From the NCBI GenBank assembly GCA_900763875.1, contig CAAFLX010000038.1:28169-92168 (forward strand): a DNA stretch of 64,000 nucleotides, in the 5' to 3' direction. A program made the position numbers and the translations under genes. Below the pieces are notes generated by a model. The model saw only the letters and a list, made by a program, of their open reading frames with translations. It ran no database searches and was not told the origin of the DNA. This document shows positions 24,575 through 32,836 of this stretch, one piece after another; the first letter of the stretch is position 1; each line of letters opens with the position of its first letter. Source of the DNA: Clostridia bacterium. GTDB taxonomy: Bacteria; Bacillota; Clostridia; Christensenellales; CAG-917.

Positions 24575-24925
24575 GAATGAGTGTAACTTCTTCCTCTACA
24601 AGGAGTTGGGCGTGAACCCTTAATTCAATTTCCCCCTTCCTCACGTGTTTCCCCCACCGCCGTTCCCCCTTAAAAGGGAACCCACGGCGTCCGCTCCGCG
24701 TGGGGCAACACTCAGCACTCGCATAGATTGCTATCGTCCTCTTATTATGCCACTGCGCTTTGTGCGCCGGCTTCGCAACAGAATGGCGCAGTCGCTTGTA
24801 CCGTCTGTCAAGCTCGGCGTTCGCTTTTCTCGCCGCCTTGCGGCTCGCACCCTGAATAAGCACATTCCGTTAATAAGAACGCCCAGAATGAGTGTTCGCT
24901 TATCCGCTTGCGTGCAAAGCACGCT
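24575..24925 (-). repeat. Dispersed repeat family B, copy 2
   Basis: Inverted relative to 11948-12290 and nearly identical over most of its length, including the GCGCAGT arms and the GTTCCC/GGGAAC hairpin. Part of a 1 kb gene-free island (24470-25510). Confidence 0.8.
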
Positions 24926-24929
24926 AAAC

Positions 24930-25012
24930 ACCAAGCAGAAAATCTTGCGAAATTGTGGCAGGAGTTTTTGCACCTACCTAAAACTGATAGCAAAGATTTT
25001 CTGCGCGGTTAG
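24930..25012 (-). repeat. Dispersed repeat family E, copy 3
   Basis: Best-preserved copy: GCAGAAAATCTT (24935-24946) pairs perfectly with AAGATTTTCTGC (24993-25004). Confidence 0.8.
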
Positions 25013-25014
25013 CA

Positions 25015-25146
25015 GACTGAAAACCTAGCAAGGCTCTTGGCAATCGCCACTATGCTTACGCTTCTATTTAGGGGATTCCCACGTCGCTTTGCTCCTCTGA
25101 ATGACATTAGAGGCGATTGCAATTGCCTTAGCGACGATTTTCAGTC
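25015..25146 (-). repeat. Family G hairpin containing a family F hairpin
   Basis: Outer arms GACTGAAAA (25015-25023) and TTTTCAGTC (25138-25146) pair perfectly and replace the AGCAAAAATC arms of the other G copies, while the inner segments CCTAGCAAGGC and TTGCCTTAGCG are conserved. Nested within is family F: GCAATCGCC (25040-25048) with GGCGATTGC (25112-25120) around the constant GGGATTCCCACGTCGC loop. Confidence 0.8.
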
Positions 25147-25147
25147 G

Positions 25148-25512
25148 GATGAAGAACACGGAAAAGCCTGCCAACATAGACAGGAGCGTACTTGTCGTAC
25201 GTGACTGTTTATGGGGCAGGCTTTGACAAAGTTATTCGCCAAATCATCTTTAATCTTGTAAAAACGCACTATTTGGATGAAGAACAAGAAAACGCCCTTT
25301 TGCGAACTCGCCTAGCGTACTTGAAGTACGTGACGGGTGAGCAAAAGGGCGTTGCCGCAGTTATTCGCCAAATCATTTATAACTTTGTAAAAACGCACTA
25401 TTTGGATGAAGAACACGGAAAAGCCTGCCAACATAGACAGGAGCGTACTTGTCGTACGTGACTGTTTATGGGGCAGGCTTTGACAAAGTTATTCGCCAAA
25501 TAGTGCGTTTTT
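25148..25512 (-). repeat. Tandem array of three NHE elements ending at the ABC-FtsX stop codon
   Basis: Three consecutive units (about 25148-25243, 25259-25370, 25389-25512). The last has a perfect 17-bp P1: AAAAACGCACTATTTGG (25389-25405) with CCAAATAGTGCGTTTTT (25496-25512), overlapping the TAA stop of the ABC gene by 2 nt. Units 1 and 3 share P2 (AGCCTGCC), while unit 2 has an unrelated but paired P2 (ACGCCCTTTTGC / GCAAAAGGGCGT). The P1 left arm is repeated before unit 2. Confidence 0.85.
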
Positions 25513-28500
25513 AGTCTACGCGGAGAGCATCCACAACGTTCTTCCTCGACGCCATAATCGCAGGAATTATGCCTGAGATTATCGTCAGTGCCAAGCTGAG
25601 GCAGACGAGAATGAAGGCGTGGAGCGGATGGAAGTGCAACAGCGAGCCGATGCCTGCAACTGCTTTGATGATGACGGACACGATTGGACAGAGAATGTAG
25701 GTGACGAGAATACCTATGAGCCCGCTTGTGAGTCCGATGAGCGAGGTTTCGGCGATAAAGACGTTGCGTATATCCTGCTTTCGCGCGCCGATTGCGCGGA
25801 GTATGCCGATTTCACGAGTACGCTCGACAACGGAGTTGGAGGTGATGACGCCGATCATAACGGTGGATACGACAAGAGATATTGCCGCAACCGCGATGAG
25901 CATTGCAGATACGAGGTCGAGCGTGCTGCGCATATTGACAAGGAACATTTCGGACACGTCAAAGTAGCCAATCTCGCCCTTGCCGTCGTGTTGCCATGCC
26001 TCGATATACTTGCCCGACTTAACCTTTTGATTGCTGTCGTTGGGGAACACGGTAACGTAATACGGGCTTCTATCCGCTCCGATTGCTCTCATAAAGTAGG
26101 TGTATTGGAGCGCGGGAACGCCGCTCATTGCATAAAGTGCCGTCGAGCCTTGTTGCGAAAAGTCAACTTCGTTGTTCAAGCGCACGTTCTTGAAAACCGT
26201 CTTTTTGCCGGTGGTTGTGTTTTTGTCAAGTTCGAGTTGGCGTTTGACAAGAGTGCTCTCGCTCGCGCTCTTGAGGGTGCTTTCGGCAAGCGCGCTCGTA
26301 TAGCATATGGACGAGGTGACGTAGGTGTGTTCGGTTTGCTTTTTCGCTCTTATAACGCCGACAACTTTGATTTCATCGTTGGAATCCTCATACATCTTTT
26401 TGAGCAACGCTTGAGATTCGGTTGAATCGTCATAGCTCCACATCAACGTGCTGCTTGCTTTTTCGCTGAACGGGTCAAGAAAGCTGCTGCTACCGCCGTC
26501 TTCTTCCTCCGTTTTGCTTTTTCCGATGCCGACGTTGTTGAGATACTTGCCGCTTGCCTCGTCATAGACGTAATAGTTGTCGTTTCCCACAAGTTTGAAG
26601 GTTTGACCGAGGAAATATTCGTACGGCACGTTGTCGGTGTCCATTTTTTTGGGTTTGCCCTCGTCGTCAAAAACTATATTGCCGTTTGCGTCCTTTTCGT
26701 AAACGTCGATGCCAAATGCGTTCAGCACGTCTTTGGATATGGTGTTGTCGGAGTTTACGCAAAGCAAAACTTCGTTTTTGTTTTTGGGATAACGACTGCC
26801 CTCGCCCACAAAATCATAGGAGCGCATCGTGACTTCTTCGCTTGCGACAAGTTCTTGCCAATACTTGGCTTGAAGTCCGTTTTCGCCGAGTACGGTGGTT
26901 GCAATCGCCGTGGTTGTCAAGGGCTTCGGTTGTTGCGATACGTCCTTGTAGGTGACGTTGCCGTCGGCGTCGTACGTCTTGCGCACAAGGTTGTACCTCA
27001 AGCCGTAGGAGATGCCGAGAGCAGTGTAATAATCCTTGGGCATCGCTTTCATATAATCGGCAAATTCCTCGGTCAACTCGTTCTTTTGAACGCCGTTCAT
27101 AAAGGAAGTGACCATTGACAAAGTCATCTTTGCAATCATACTGTTTGCGCTGCCTGCGCTGCCCGACACTTTGATGTCGTCCGTATCGGGAGCGGGCTTT
27201 GTCGAGCCTTGACCGGACGGTCTTTCCATCATGCTGGACATCAAGTCCATAATCGCGCTGCTTGACACGTTGTATTGATAAACGCCAAGAGGCACGCCTG
27301 CGAGCAAGTCGTTTTCCATTCTTGCAAGGTAGAGATTGAATCCGTTGTAAATGGACAGCACGAGCGCAAGACCTATTATGCCGATTGCGCCTGCAAAAGA
27401 CGTGAGCAACGTGCGGCGTTTTTTGGACACGAGGTTTTTAAGGCTCAATCCAAACGCCATACCCGGACTCATAGACGTGGGCTTGAACGCCCTGTCCCTC
27501 TTCTTTTTCTTTTTGGAAAGGCTGTTGAGGCCGAGCTTGTCAAAGAGCGCGTCCGTCTCCTCTCCGACGTTTTTCATTGCGTTTTTACGCTTGCGATTCG
27601 ACACCTTTTTCTTTTTGGGCGCGTCCTCGCAATGTTGTTCGGTTTGAGGGTTTATGCTGTCATTTTGAGCGGTTGGAGTGCTTGTTTGGACATTTTGTGC
27701 ATCGTCAACGTCGTCTGTCGTAACGATGCCGAACACTGATTTTTCGTCGTCGCTTGCGATTGAAATTTCCTCGTCTTGCACCGTGGACACGTCGTCCGTT
27801 TGCGCCGTTTCGCCGCTCTCGACGTCCTCTTTTTTCTCGATTTCGGGATAGAAAGGATTGGTATCTTCGATGAGCTGTCCGTCCTTAAAACGGCAAATAC
27901 GCGTGGCGTATTGATAGGCAAGTTCGGCGTTGTGCGTGACCATAATGACGAGGCGATTTTTGGAAATCTCTTGCAATATATCCATAACCTGCACGCTAAG
28001 CTCGCTGTCCAACGCGCCCGTCGGCTCGTCCGCCAAAATGATTTTGGGGTCGTTGACGATTGCACGCGCAATCGCTACGCGCTGCATTTGACCGCCCGAA
28101 AGTTGGTTGGGCTTTTTGTCAATCTCCTCGTGCATATTGACTTTGTGAAGAGCGGCAACCGCCTTTGCTCTTCTCGCCTTTTTCTTTTCGCCCACAAGGC
28201 TCAAGGCAAGCTCGACGTTTTCAAGTACGGTGAGGTGAGGAATGAGGTTGTAGCTTTGAAAAACAAAACCGATGGTTGCGTTGCGGTAGGCGTCCCAGTG
28301 CTCGTCGTCGAAATCGGCAGTGGAAACTCCGCCGATGACGAGATCGCCCGACGTATATCTGTCAAGACCGCCTATGATGTTGAGCATGGTCGTTTTGCCG
28401 CAACCGCTCGGGCCTAGAATCGCCACAAACTCGCTTTCGCGGAAGTTGAGTGACACGCTCCTCAGTGCGTGAACGGTTGTCGTTGCGGTGGGATAATCTT

Positions 28501-28525
28501 TTACTACGTCTTTTAGTTGAAGCAT
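25511..28525 (-). CDS. ABC exporter ATPase fused to FtsX/MacB-type permease
   Basis: 1004 residues. The ATPase (1-225) has Walker A GPSGCGKTT, signature LSGGQMQR, Walker B IILADEPTGALD and the switch VTHNAE. An acidic low-complexity linker (about 230-310) and a basic segment lead to a membrane helix near 375-400. A large outside domain (about 400-850) follows, then three C-terminal helices of the FtsX type with the RTREIGILRAIGARKQDI motif. MacB-like exporters move peptides or lipoproteins or act as mechanotransmitters. SD AGGTGA. A TetR gene lies just upstream. The stop codon is part of a nested hairpin element. Confidence 0.88.
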   Translation of the reverse strand: MLQLKDVVKDYPTATTTVHALRSVSLNFRESEFVAILGPSGCGKTTMLNIIGGLDRYTSGDLVIGGVSTADFDDEHWDAYRNATIGFVFQSYNLIPHLTVLENVELALSLVGEKKKARRAKAVAALHKVNMHEEIDKKPNQLSGGQMQRVAIARAIVNDPKIILADEPTGALDSELSVQVMDILQEISKNRLVIMVTHNAELAYQYATRICRFKDGQLIEDTNPFYPEIEKKEDVESGETAQTDDVSTVQDEEISIASDDEKSVFGIVTTDDVDDAQNVQTSTPTAQNDSINPQTEQHCEDAPKKKKVSNRKRKNAMKNVGEETDALFDKLGLNSLSKKKKKRDRAFKPTSMSPGMAFGLSLKNLVSKKRRTLLTSFAGAIGIIGLALVLSIYNGFNLYLARMENDLLAGVPLGVYQYNVSSSAIMDLMSSMMERPSGQGSTKPAPDTDDIKVSGSAGSANSMIAKMTLSMVTSFMNGVQKNELTEEFADYMKAMPKDYYTALGISYGLRYNLVRKTYDADGNVTYKDVSQQPKPLTTTAIATTVLGENGLQAKYWQELVASEEVTMRSYDFVGEGSRYPKNKNEVLLCVNSDNTISKDVLNAFGIDVYEKDANGNIVFDDEGKPKKMDTDNVPYEYFLGQTFKLVGNDNYYVYDEASGKYLNNVGIGKSKTEEEDGGSSSFLDPFSEKASSTLMWSYDDSTESQALLKKMYEDSNDEIKVVGVIRAKKQTEHTYVTSSICYTSALAESTLKSASESTLVKRQLELDKNTTTGKKTVFKNVRLNNEVDFSQQGSTALYAMSGVPALQYTYFMRAIGADRSPYYVTVFPNDSNQKVKSGKYIEAWQHDGKGEIGYFDVSEMFLVNMRSTLDLVSAMLIAVAAISLVVSTVMIGVITSNSVVERTREIGILRAIGARKQDIRNVFIAETSLIGLTSGLIGILVTYILCPIVSVIIKAVAGIGSLLHFHPLHAFILVCLSLALTIISGIIPAIMASRKNVVDALRVD

Positions 28526-28589
28526 AATTCACCTCAAAAATGCAAGAATGTGTGTATCTAACCTAGTATATTCCAATTTTTCAACGACA

Positions 28590-28616
28590 AAGAGAATGAC
28601 GACGCGTCATTCTCCT
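28590..28616 (-). terminator. TetR gene terminator
   Basis: GAGAATGACG (28592-28601) pairs with CGTCATTCTC (28605-28614). A short U-rich run follows on the minus strand. Confidence 0.6.
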
Positions 28617-28654
28617 CTTGTGCGTTTCATCCTTTGCTCCCCTATTTTCTCGGA

Positions 28655-29248
28655 TCAGAGCGCTGTTTGATCCGTCATCAAGGAAATGCCCTTGCCCACT
28701 GCGTCTGAAATGTTTTTGCAAAGTTCCTCAAGAGAAAGCGAGCTCTTGTGGTTGAACCAAATCTTGAAGCATTCCGTCATACCTGCCGCGGCAAACGCTA
28801 CGATGTATTTCACCCTGCCGATGTCGCTCGTTGCGCCCTCGTGCTCGGAAAACCAGTGCATGTACGCCTCAACGATGCGGTCGTTGATTTTGTCCATAAG
28901 CTGTCCCGAAGTGCTGGACGAAAGAATGTATCTGTTGTTTTGATCTTGTTTCAAAATCTCGTCGGCGAGCATGCTCAAAAGAGGATAAGGATTGGTGATG
29001 CTGTTGCGGATGTCCGTTTCGCTCATAATCCTGTCGATACGCGCCATAATGGTGTTTTCGATGTCCGTGCGCACGTCGCTGACGGTGTCGTAGTACATAT
29101 AAAAAGTGCTGCGCGTGATGTTGGCTTTTTGCGTCAGTTCGCTGATGGTGATGTCTGCCATGTCCTTTTCTTGGACGAGTTGTTTGAACGCTTCAAAAAT
29201 AGCGTTTTTGGTCTTGATGACTCTTTTGTCAATGCCGCCGTTTTTCAT
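28655..29248 (-). CDS. TetR/AcrR-family regulator of the ABC exporter
   Basis: 197 residues with the TetR HTH at the N-terminus (KTKNAIFEAFKQLVQEKDMADITISELTQKANITRSTFYMYY) and a helical C-terminal domain of the TetR_C_7/DhaS-like kind. It precedes the ABC-FtsX gene by 130 bp in the same orientation, with a hairpin between, and probably regulates it. SD AGGAAG. The inducer is unknown. Confidence 0.88.
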   Translation of the reverse strand: MKNGGIDKRVIKTKNAIFEAFKQLVQEKDMADITISELTQKANITRSTFYMYYDTVSDVRTDIENTIMARIDRIMSETDIRNSITNPYPLLSMLADEILKQDQNNRYILSSSTSGQLMDKINDRIVEAYMHWFSEHEGATSDIGRVKYIVAFAAAGMTECFKIWFNHKSSLSLEELCKNISDAVGKGISLMTDQTAL

Positions 29249-29417
29249 ATTTTTCTTCCTAATTGAATTGTTTTATATTGCAAAATGTATCATATCATAT
29301 ATTTGTGCGATTTTCTACCTTTTTATAAAATATTAATGAAATTAATAAATTATTAAGGTTTGAACATACTATTCACACAATATTACAATATGGGCAAAAT
29401 CGCCCGAAGGAGACTGT

Positions 29418-29591
29418 ATGAAAATCAAAAAAGCAAGAAAAACTCCCCAATCTCACAGCAATTTGTCAACGCACGAGAATATGCGCTCGCTCTACGACCC
29501 CAACGGCAGCTACACCGGCACACCCGAAGAGAACGGCTACCCCAAAACGCCTGACGGCGACCTCCCCGTCCAAGACGCGGACGACTTGTGA
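29418..29591 (+). CDS. Small conserved-type protein (57 aa)
   Basis: An ATG with a strong SD (AAGGAG, 5 nt spacing) opens a 57-codon frame. The N-terminus is basic (MKIKKARKTPQS). The C-terminal part SLYDPNGSYTGTPEENGYP followed by PVQDADDL resembles the small Clostridia ORFs ending in a DP-GSYTG and PVQDADDL pattern that I recall as recurrent, with no known function. No signal peptide or membrane helix. It is divergent from the TetR gene and followed by a repeat island. Confidence 0.7.
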   Translation: MKIKKARKTPQSHSNLSTHENMRSLYDPNGSYTGTPEENGYPKTPDGDLPVQDADDL

Positions 29592-29624
29592 TTTTGGCTT
29601 TGATAAATGTTTGGGGGGGGGTGA

Positions 29625-29990
29625 ACTCTAAATTGCAACTTCCCCCTTCCTCACGTGTTTTGTTCGTACTCTACAAGAGTTGGGCGGGGTGTACTCTAAA
29701 TTGCAACTTCCCCTTTCCTCACGTGTTTTCCCCATCACCGTTCCCCCTTAAAAGGGAACCCACGGTGACCGCGTAGCGGGGGACAACACTCAGCACTCAC
29801 ATAGATAAGTATCGTCCCCTTGTTATGCCACTGCGCTTTGTGCGCCGGCTTCGCAACAGAATGGCGCAGTCGCTTGTACTATCCGTCAAGTTCGGCGTTC
29901 GCTTTTCTCGCCGCCTTGCGGCTCGTGTTCCGTCTTTGAAGTTACACATACCGTGTATAAGAACGCCCTGAATAATTGTTCGTTTATCCA
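29625..29990 (-). repeat. Dispersed repeat family B, copy 3
   Basis: Inverted copy with a partial internal duplication: the CTCTAAATTGCAACTTCCCC end occurs at about 29626 and again at 29690. It fills most of the gap 29592-30070. Confidence 0.8.
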
Positions 29991-30070
29991 CAATCCAAAC
30001 AAAGTTTGGATATCATCGTGCAACGCACGATATCATCACGAAGTGATATCACCGCAGCAGGCGATATCAT
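29991..30070 (-). repeat. GATATC-linked hairpin chain, copy 2, at the M28 peptidase stop
   Basis: Stems CCAAAC/GTTTGG, CGTGC/GCACG, CAC/GTG and CGC/GCG are separated by GATATCAT linkers. The chain abuts the TAA stop of the peptidase gene (30071-30073). Confidence 0.8.
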
Positions 30071-31390
30071 TTATTTTGTATGGCTTTGGTCGATTTTGTC
30101 GATTACTCGAAGGACGATATCCAGTCCAAGCCCAACCGTGTCGGCGGAAAAACGCTCGGGCACGTCGCGGAACGTGTGATAATAATCGCTCATAACGGGG
30201 TTTTGGGCGGCAAAAGTGATTGACTTTACGCCTGCTTTTTGGAAAGGCGTTGAATCGCAACCGCCGACGGGATTGGCGATGTCGCCGGGATTTTTGATGC
30301 CTGCCTCGCGCATTGCCTCTTTGAACATACGCTCCAAGTCTTTGTCAAAATGAGGGCAAAGCCAACTGTCGCCGTGTATGACCTCGAAGTGGTCGGGGTC
30401 GGCGATTGAGTCGATGTTGATGTGATAGGCATTGTCGAGCATACCGTCGTTTTTATGCTTGCGCGTAAAGGCAATCGAGCCGCGCAGTCCCGACTCCTCC
30501 GCACCGACGTTGCAATCGACGATACGGCAGTTTTTGGGCATTCTATCGGGGTTTTCTTTGAAATATTTGACAACTTGATAGGCGATTGAAACGCCCGTTG
30601 CGTTGTCCATTGCGCCGGGAGAGGCGATTGCCTCGGTCTTTTCGTTGTACATCGTGAGCAAGAACGCGCACACTAGGGTGAGCGGCGACGAATACAACAC
30701 GATTTGCGCAATCACGGAATACGCTTTTGCAACGCCGACAATGGTTGAGTATTCCATTGCGCTTGTTCTATAATAAAGCACCATTGAAAGAATGAGCAAA
30801 ATCAAACTGAATATGCTCACAAGCGCGACCGCAAGCGCGCCTACTGCGATGCGCAACACCACTCCTACAAAGCCGAGTTTGTGTTGTGACGCGCTCAGTT
30901 TGAGCGTCCAGCTGGTGTCGGTGTGCCCCGAAAGAAAAACGGTGTAGTCGTATTGTCCGTCTTCGGGGAGCAATTCGGCATACGTATTGTGGGACACTTT
31001 GTGCTTAAAGCACCAATCGAAACAGGTGTTGTACTTGAACACGCTCACAACAAGCCAAATCCACACAAAAACCATATACATTGTGGTGACAAAATGCAAC
31101 GCAAGCCCCGCAAAAGACGAAATGCTTGCAAGCATGGTTGCAATAATCGTAAGCACACAGCCGATTATGCCTGCCCACCCTGCATACGGCAAACCGCCGA
31201 TTGACGAGTGTGGCGCAAAAACAAAACTCTCCGTGACGGGTTTCAGCCCGATTTCTTTGAGCTTGTCCGACATATAATCGTGATATTTTTTCTCGTTTTG
31301 AGAACCGGGAAGGCGAGGGCCAATCTCGCGCGCGGCATATTCAACCATTTCGTAGGCGTCGTCGCCGTACTTTTTGAGTTCTTCTCTCAT
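30071..31390 (-). CDS. Membrane-integrated M28-family metallopeptidase
   Basis: 439 residues from the ATG at 31390 (SD AAGGAT). Zinc aminopeptidase motifs of M28 are present: SGHTDTS (His156, Asp158), GAMDNATG (Asp262), GAEESG (Glu298, Glu299), NIDS and YYHTF (His405). Unusually, about four membrane helices interrupt the protein: two at about 68-118, before the first metal ligand, and two at about 173-246, between the first and second ligand motifs. The active site is probably cytoplasmic or membrane-proximal. The substrate is unknown. Confidence 0.82.
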   Translation of the reverse strand: MREELKKYGDDAYEMVEYAAREIGPRLPGSQNEKKYHDYMSDKLKEIGLKPVTESFVFAPHSSIGGLPYAGWAGIIGCVLTIIATMLASISSFAGLALHFVTTMYMVFVWIWLVVSVFKYNTCFDWCFKHKVSHNTYAELLPEDGQYDYTVFLSGHTDTSWTLKLSASQHKLGFVGVVLRIAVGALAVALVSIFSLILLILSMVLYYRTSAMEYSTIVGVAKAYSVIAQIVLYSSPLTLVCAFLLTMYNEKTEAIASPGAMDNATGVSIAYQVVKYFKENPDRMPKNCRIVDCNVGAEESGLRGSIAFTRKHKNDGMLDNAYHINIDSIADPDHFEVIHGDSWLCPHFDKDLERMFKEAMREAGIKNPGDIANPVGGCDSTPFQKAGVKSITFAAQNPVMSDYYHTFRDVPERFSADTVGLGLDIVLRVIDKIDQSHTK

Positions 31391-31459
31391 AATTATCCTT
31401 TCCTTTTCGTATTTGCTATAAAAAGGCAAAGCGATTGTACGCCTTGCCTTAAAGCCGTG

Positions 31460-32743
31460 TTATTTTGTGATTTTTTCCATACCGCCCATATACTTGCGCA
31501 GCACTTCGGGAATGGTGATCGAGCCGTCCTCGTTTTGAAATTGCTCCACGATTGCAGGGATAAGTCTGCTTGTTGCAAGACCGCTGCCGTTGAGGGTATG
31601 CACAAAACGAGGTTTGCCCGTTTCGCTGTCGCGGAAACGAGTGTTGTTTCTGCGCGCTTGATAGTCGTTGGCGTTGGAGACGGACGAACATTCCTTGTAG
31701 ATGCCCATAGACGGAATCCAAAGCTCGACGTCATACGTTCTTGCCATAGAAGCAGAGCAATCGCCGGCTGCAAGTTTGCTGACTCTAAAGTGCAAGCCGA
31801 GTTGCTCGACGAGCCTTGCCGCCTTGTTGACAAGCTCTTCAAAAGCCTCTTTGCTGTGGTCGGGGTGAGCGTATTGCACCATTTCGATTTTGTTGAATTG
31901 GTGACCTCTTATCATACCTCTCTCTTCCGCTCTTGCGCTGCCTGCCTCTTTTCTGAAACAGGGCGAATACGCAAAGAACTTCATAGGGAGCTTGCTCTCG
32001 TCGATGATTTCGCCCGCATACATATTCACGAGCGCGGTTTCGGCGGTTGGGAGCATAAAGCGGTTGCGCTTTCTGTCCTCGTCGCAATCGAGCCAATACA
32101 CCTCGTCGCTGAATTTGGGGAATTGTCCCGCACCGTAGCCGCAGTTGTAGCCGAGTTGATAGGGCGGCAAAATAAACTCGTAACCATCTTTCAAATGTTC
32201 GTCCACAAAGTAGTTGAGCAAAGCCCATTCGAGCCTTGCGCCCACTCCCCTATATATCCAAAAACCGTTGCCCGAAAGTTTGACGCCTCTCTCATAGTCG
32301 ATTAAGCCGAGGTCGGTGCAAAGGTCAACGTGGTTTTTGAGGGGGAAGTCGAACTTGGGTTGCTCGCCCACGATTTTGATGACTTGGTTGTTTTCCTTTT
32401 CACCGGGGAGAAGGTCGGGGTCGGGAAGGTTGGGCATGCCTGCAAGCGCGTCGTTGATTTTTGCGATGAGGTCGTTGATTTTCGCGTCGCCTGCGGCAAT
32501 TTCATCACCGAGCTTTCTCATCTCGTCAAAGATAGGCTCGACGGGTTGTCCCGATTTTTTGAGAACGGGGATTTGCGCGGAAACTTTGTTCTTTTGCGCT
32601 TTGAGTTGCTCGATTTCGGTTATCGTGGCCTTTCTTTCGTCGTCCCACTCGATGATTTCTGAAAAGTCCGCTTTGTAGCCTTTCTTTGCAAGGGCGTCAA
32701 CCACCTCTTGCGGATTGTTTCTGATTCTTGCCAAATCCAACAT
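31460..32743 (-). CDS. serS: Seryl-tRNA synthetase
   Basis: 427 residues, the usual length. The N-terminal coiled-coil tRNA-binding arm (MLDLARIRNNPQEVVDALAKKG to about 100) precedes the class II core with motif 2 (CFRKEAGSARAEERGMIRGHQFNKIEM) and motif 3 (TLNGSGLATSRLIPAIVEQFQ). It charges tRNA-Ser. It lies 93 bp after leuS in the same direction, with no T-box in the gap. Confidence 0.96.
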   Translation of the reverse strand: MLDLARIRNNPQEVVDALAKKGYKADFSEIIEWDDERKATITEIEQLKAQKNKVSAQIPVLKKSGQPVEPIFDEMRKLGDEIAAGDAKINDLIAKINDALAGMPNLPDPDLLPGEKENNQVIKIVGEQPKFDFPLKNHVDLCTDLGLIDYERGVKLSGNGFWIYRGVGARLEWALLNYFVDEHLKDGYEFILPPYQLGYNCGYGAGQFPKFSDEVYWLDCDEDRKRNRFMLPTAETALVNMYAGEIIDESKLPMKFFAYSPCFRKEAGSARAEERGMIRGHQFNKIEMVQYAHPDHSKEAFEELVNKAARLVEQLGLHFRVSKLAAGDCSASMARTYDVELWIPSMGIYKECSSVSNANDYQARRNNTRFRDSETGKPRFVHTLNGSGLATSRLIPAIVEQFQNEDGSITIPEVLRKYMGGMEKITK

Positions 32744-32836
32744 AGTTTTGTCCTCTATTGTCGATATTGTCGTTTATAATTTTTTATTTTCCAAAACGCG
32801 CGGTTTATCTTTCGATTTCGAGCGTTAAAGTGTCGA

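Noticed and set aside
25148..25512. CRISPR-like regular repeats
   Set aside because: The units are hairpins with variable stems and constant linkers, about 120 bp apart, not 20-40-bp repeats with unique spacers; no cas genes.
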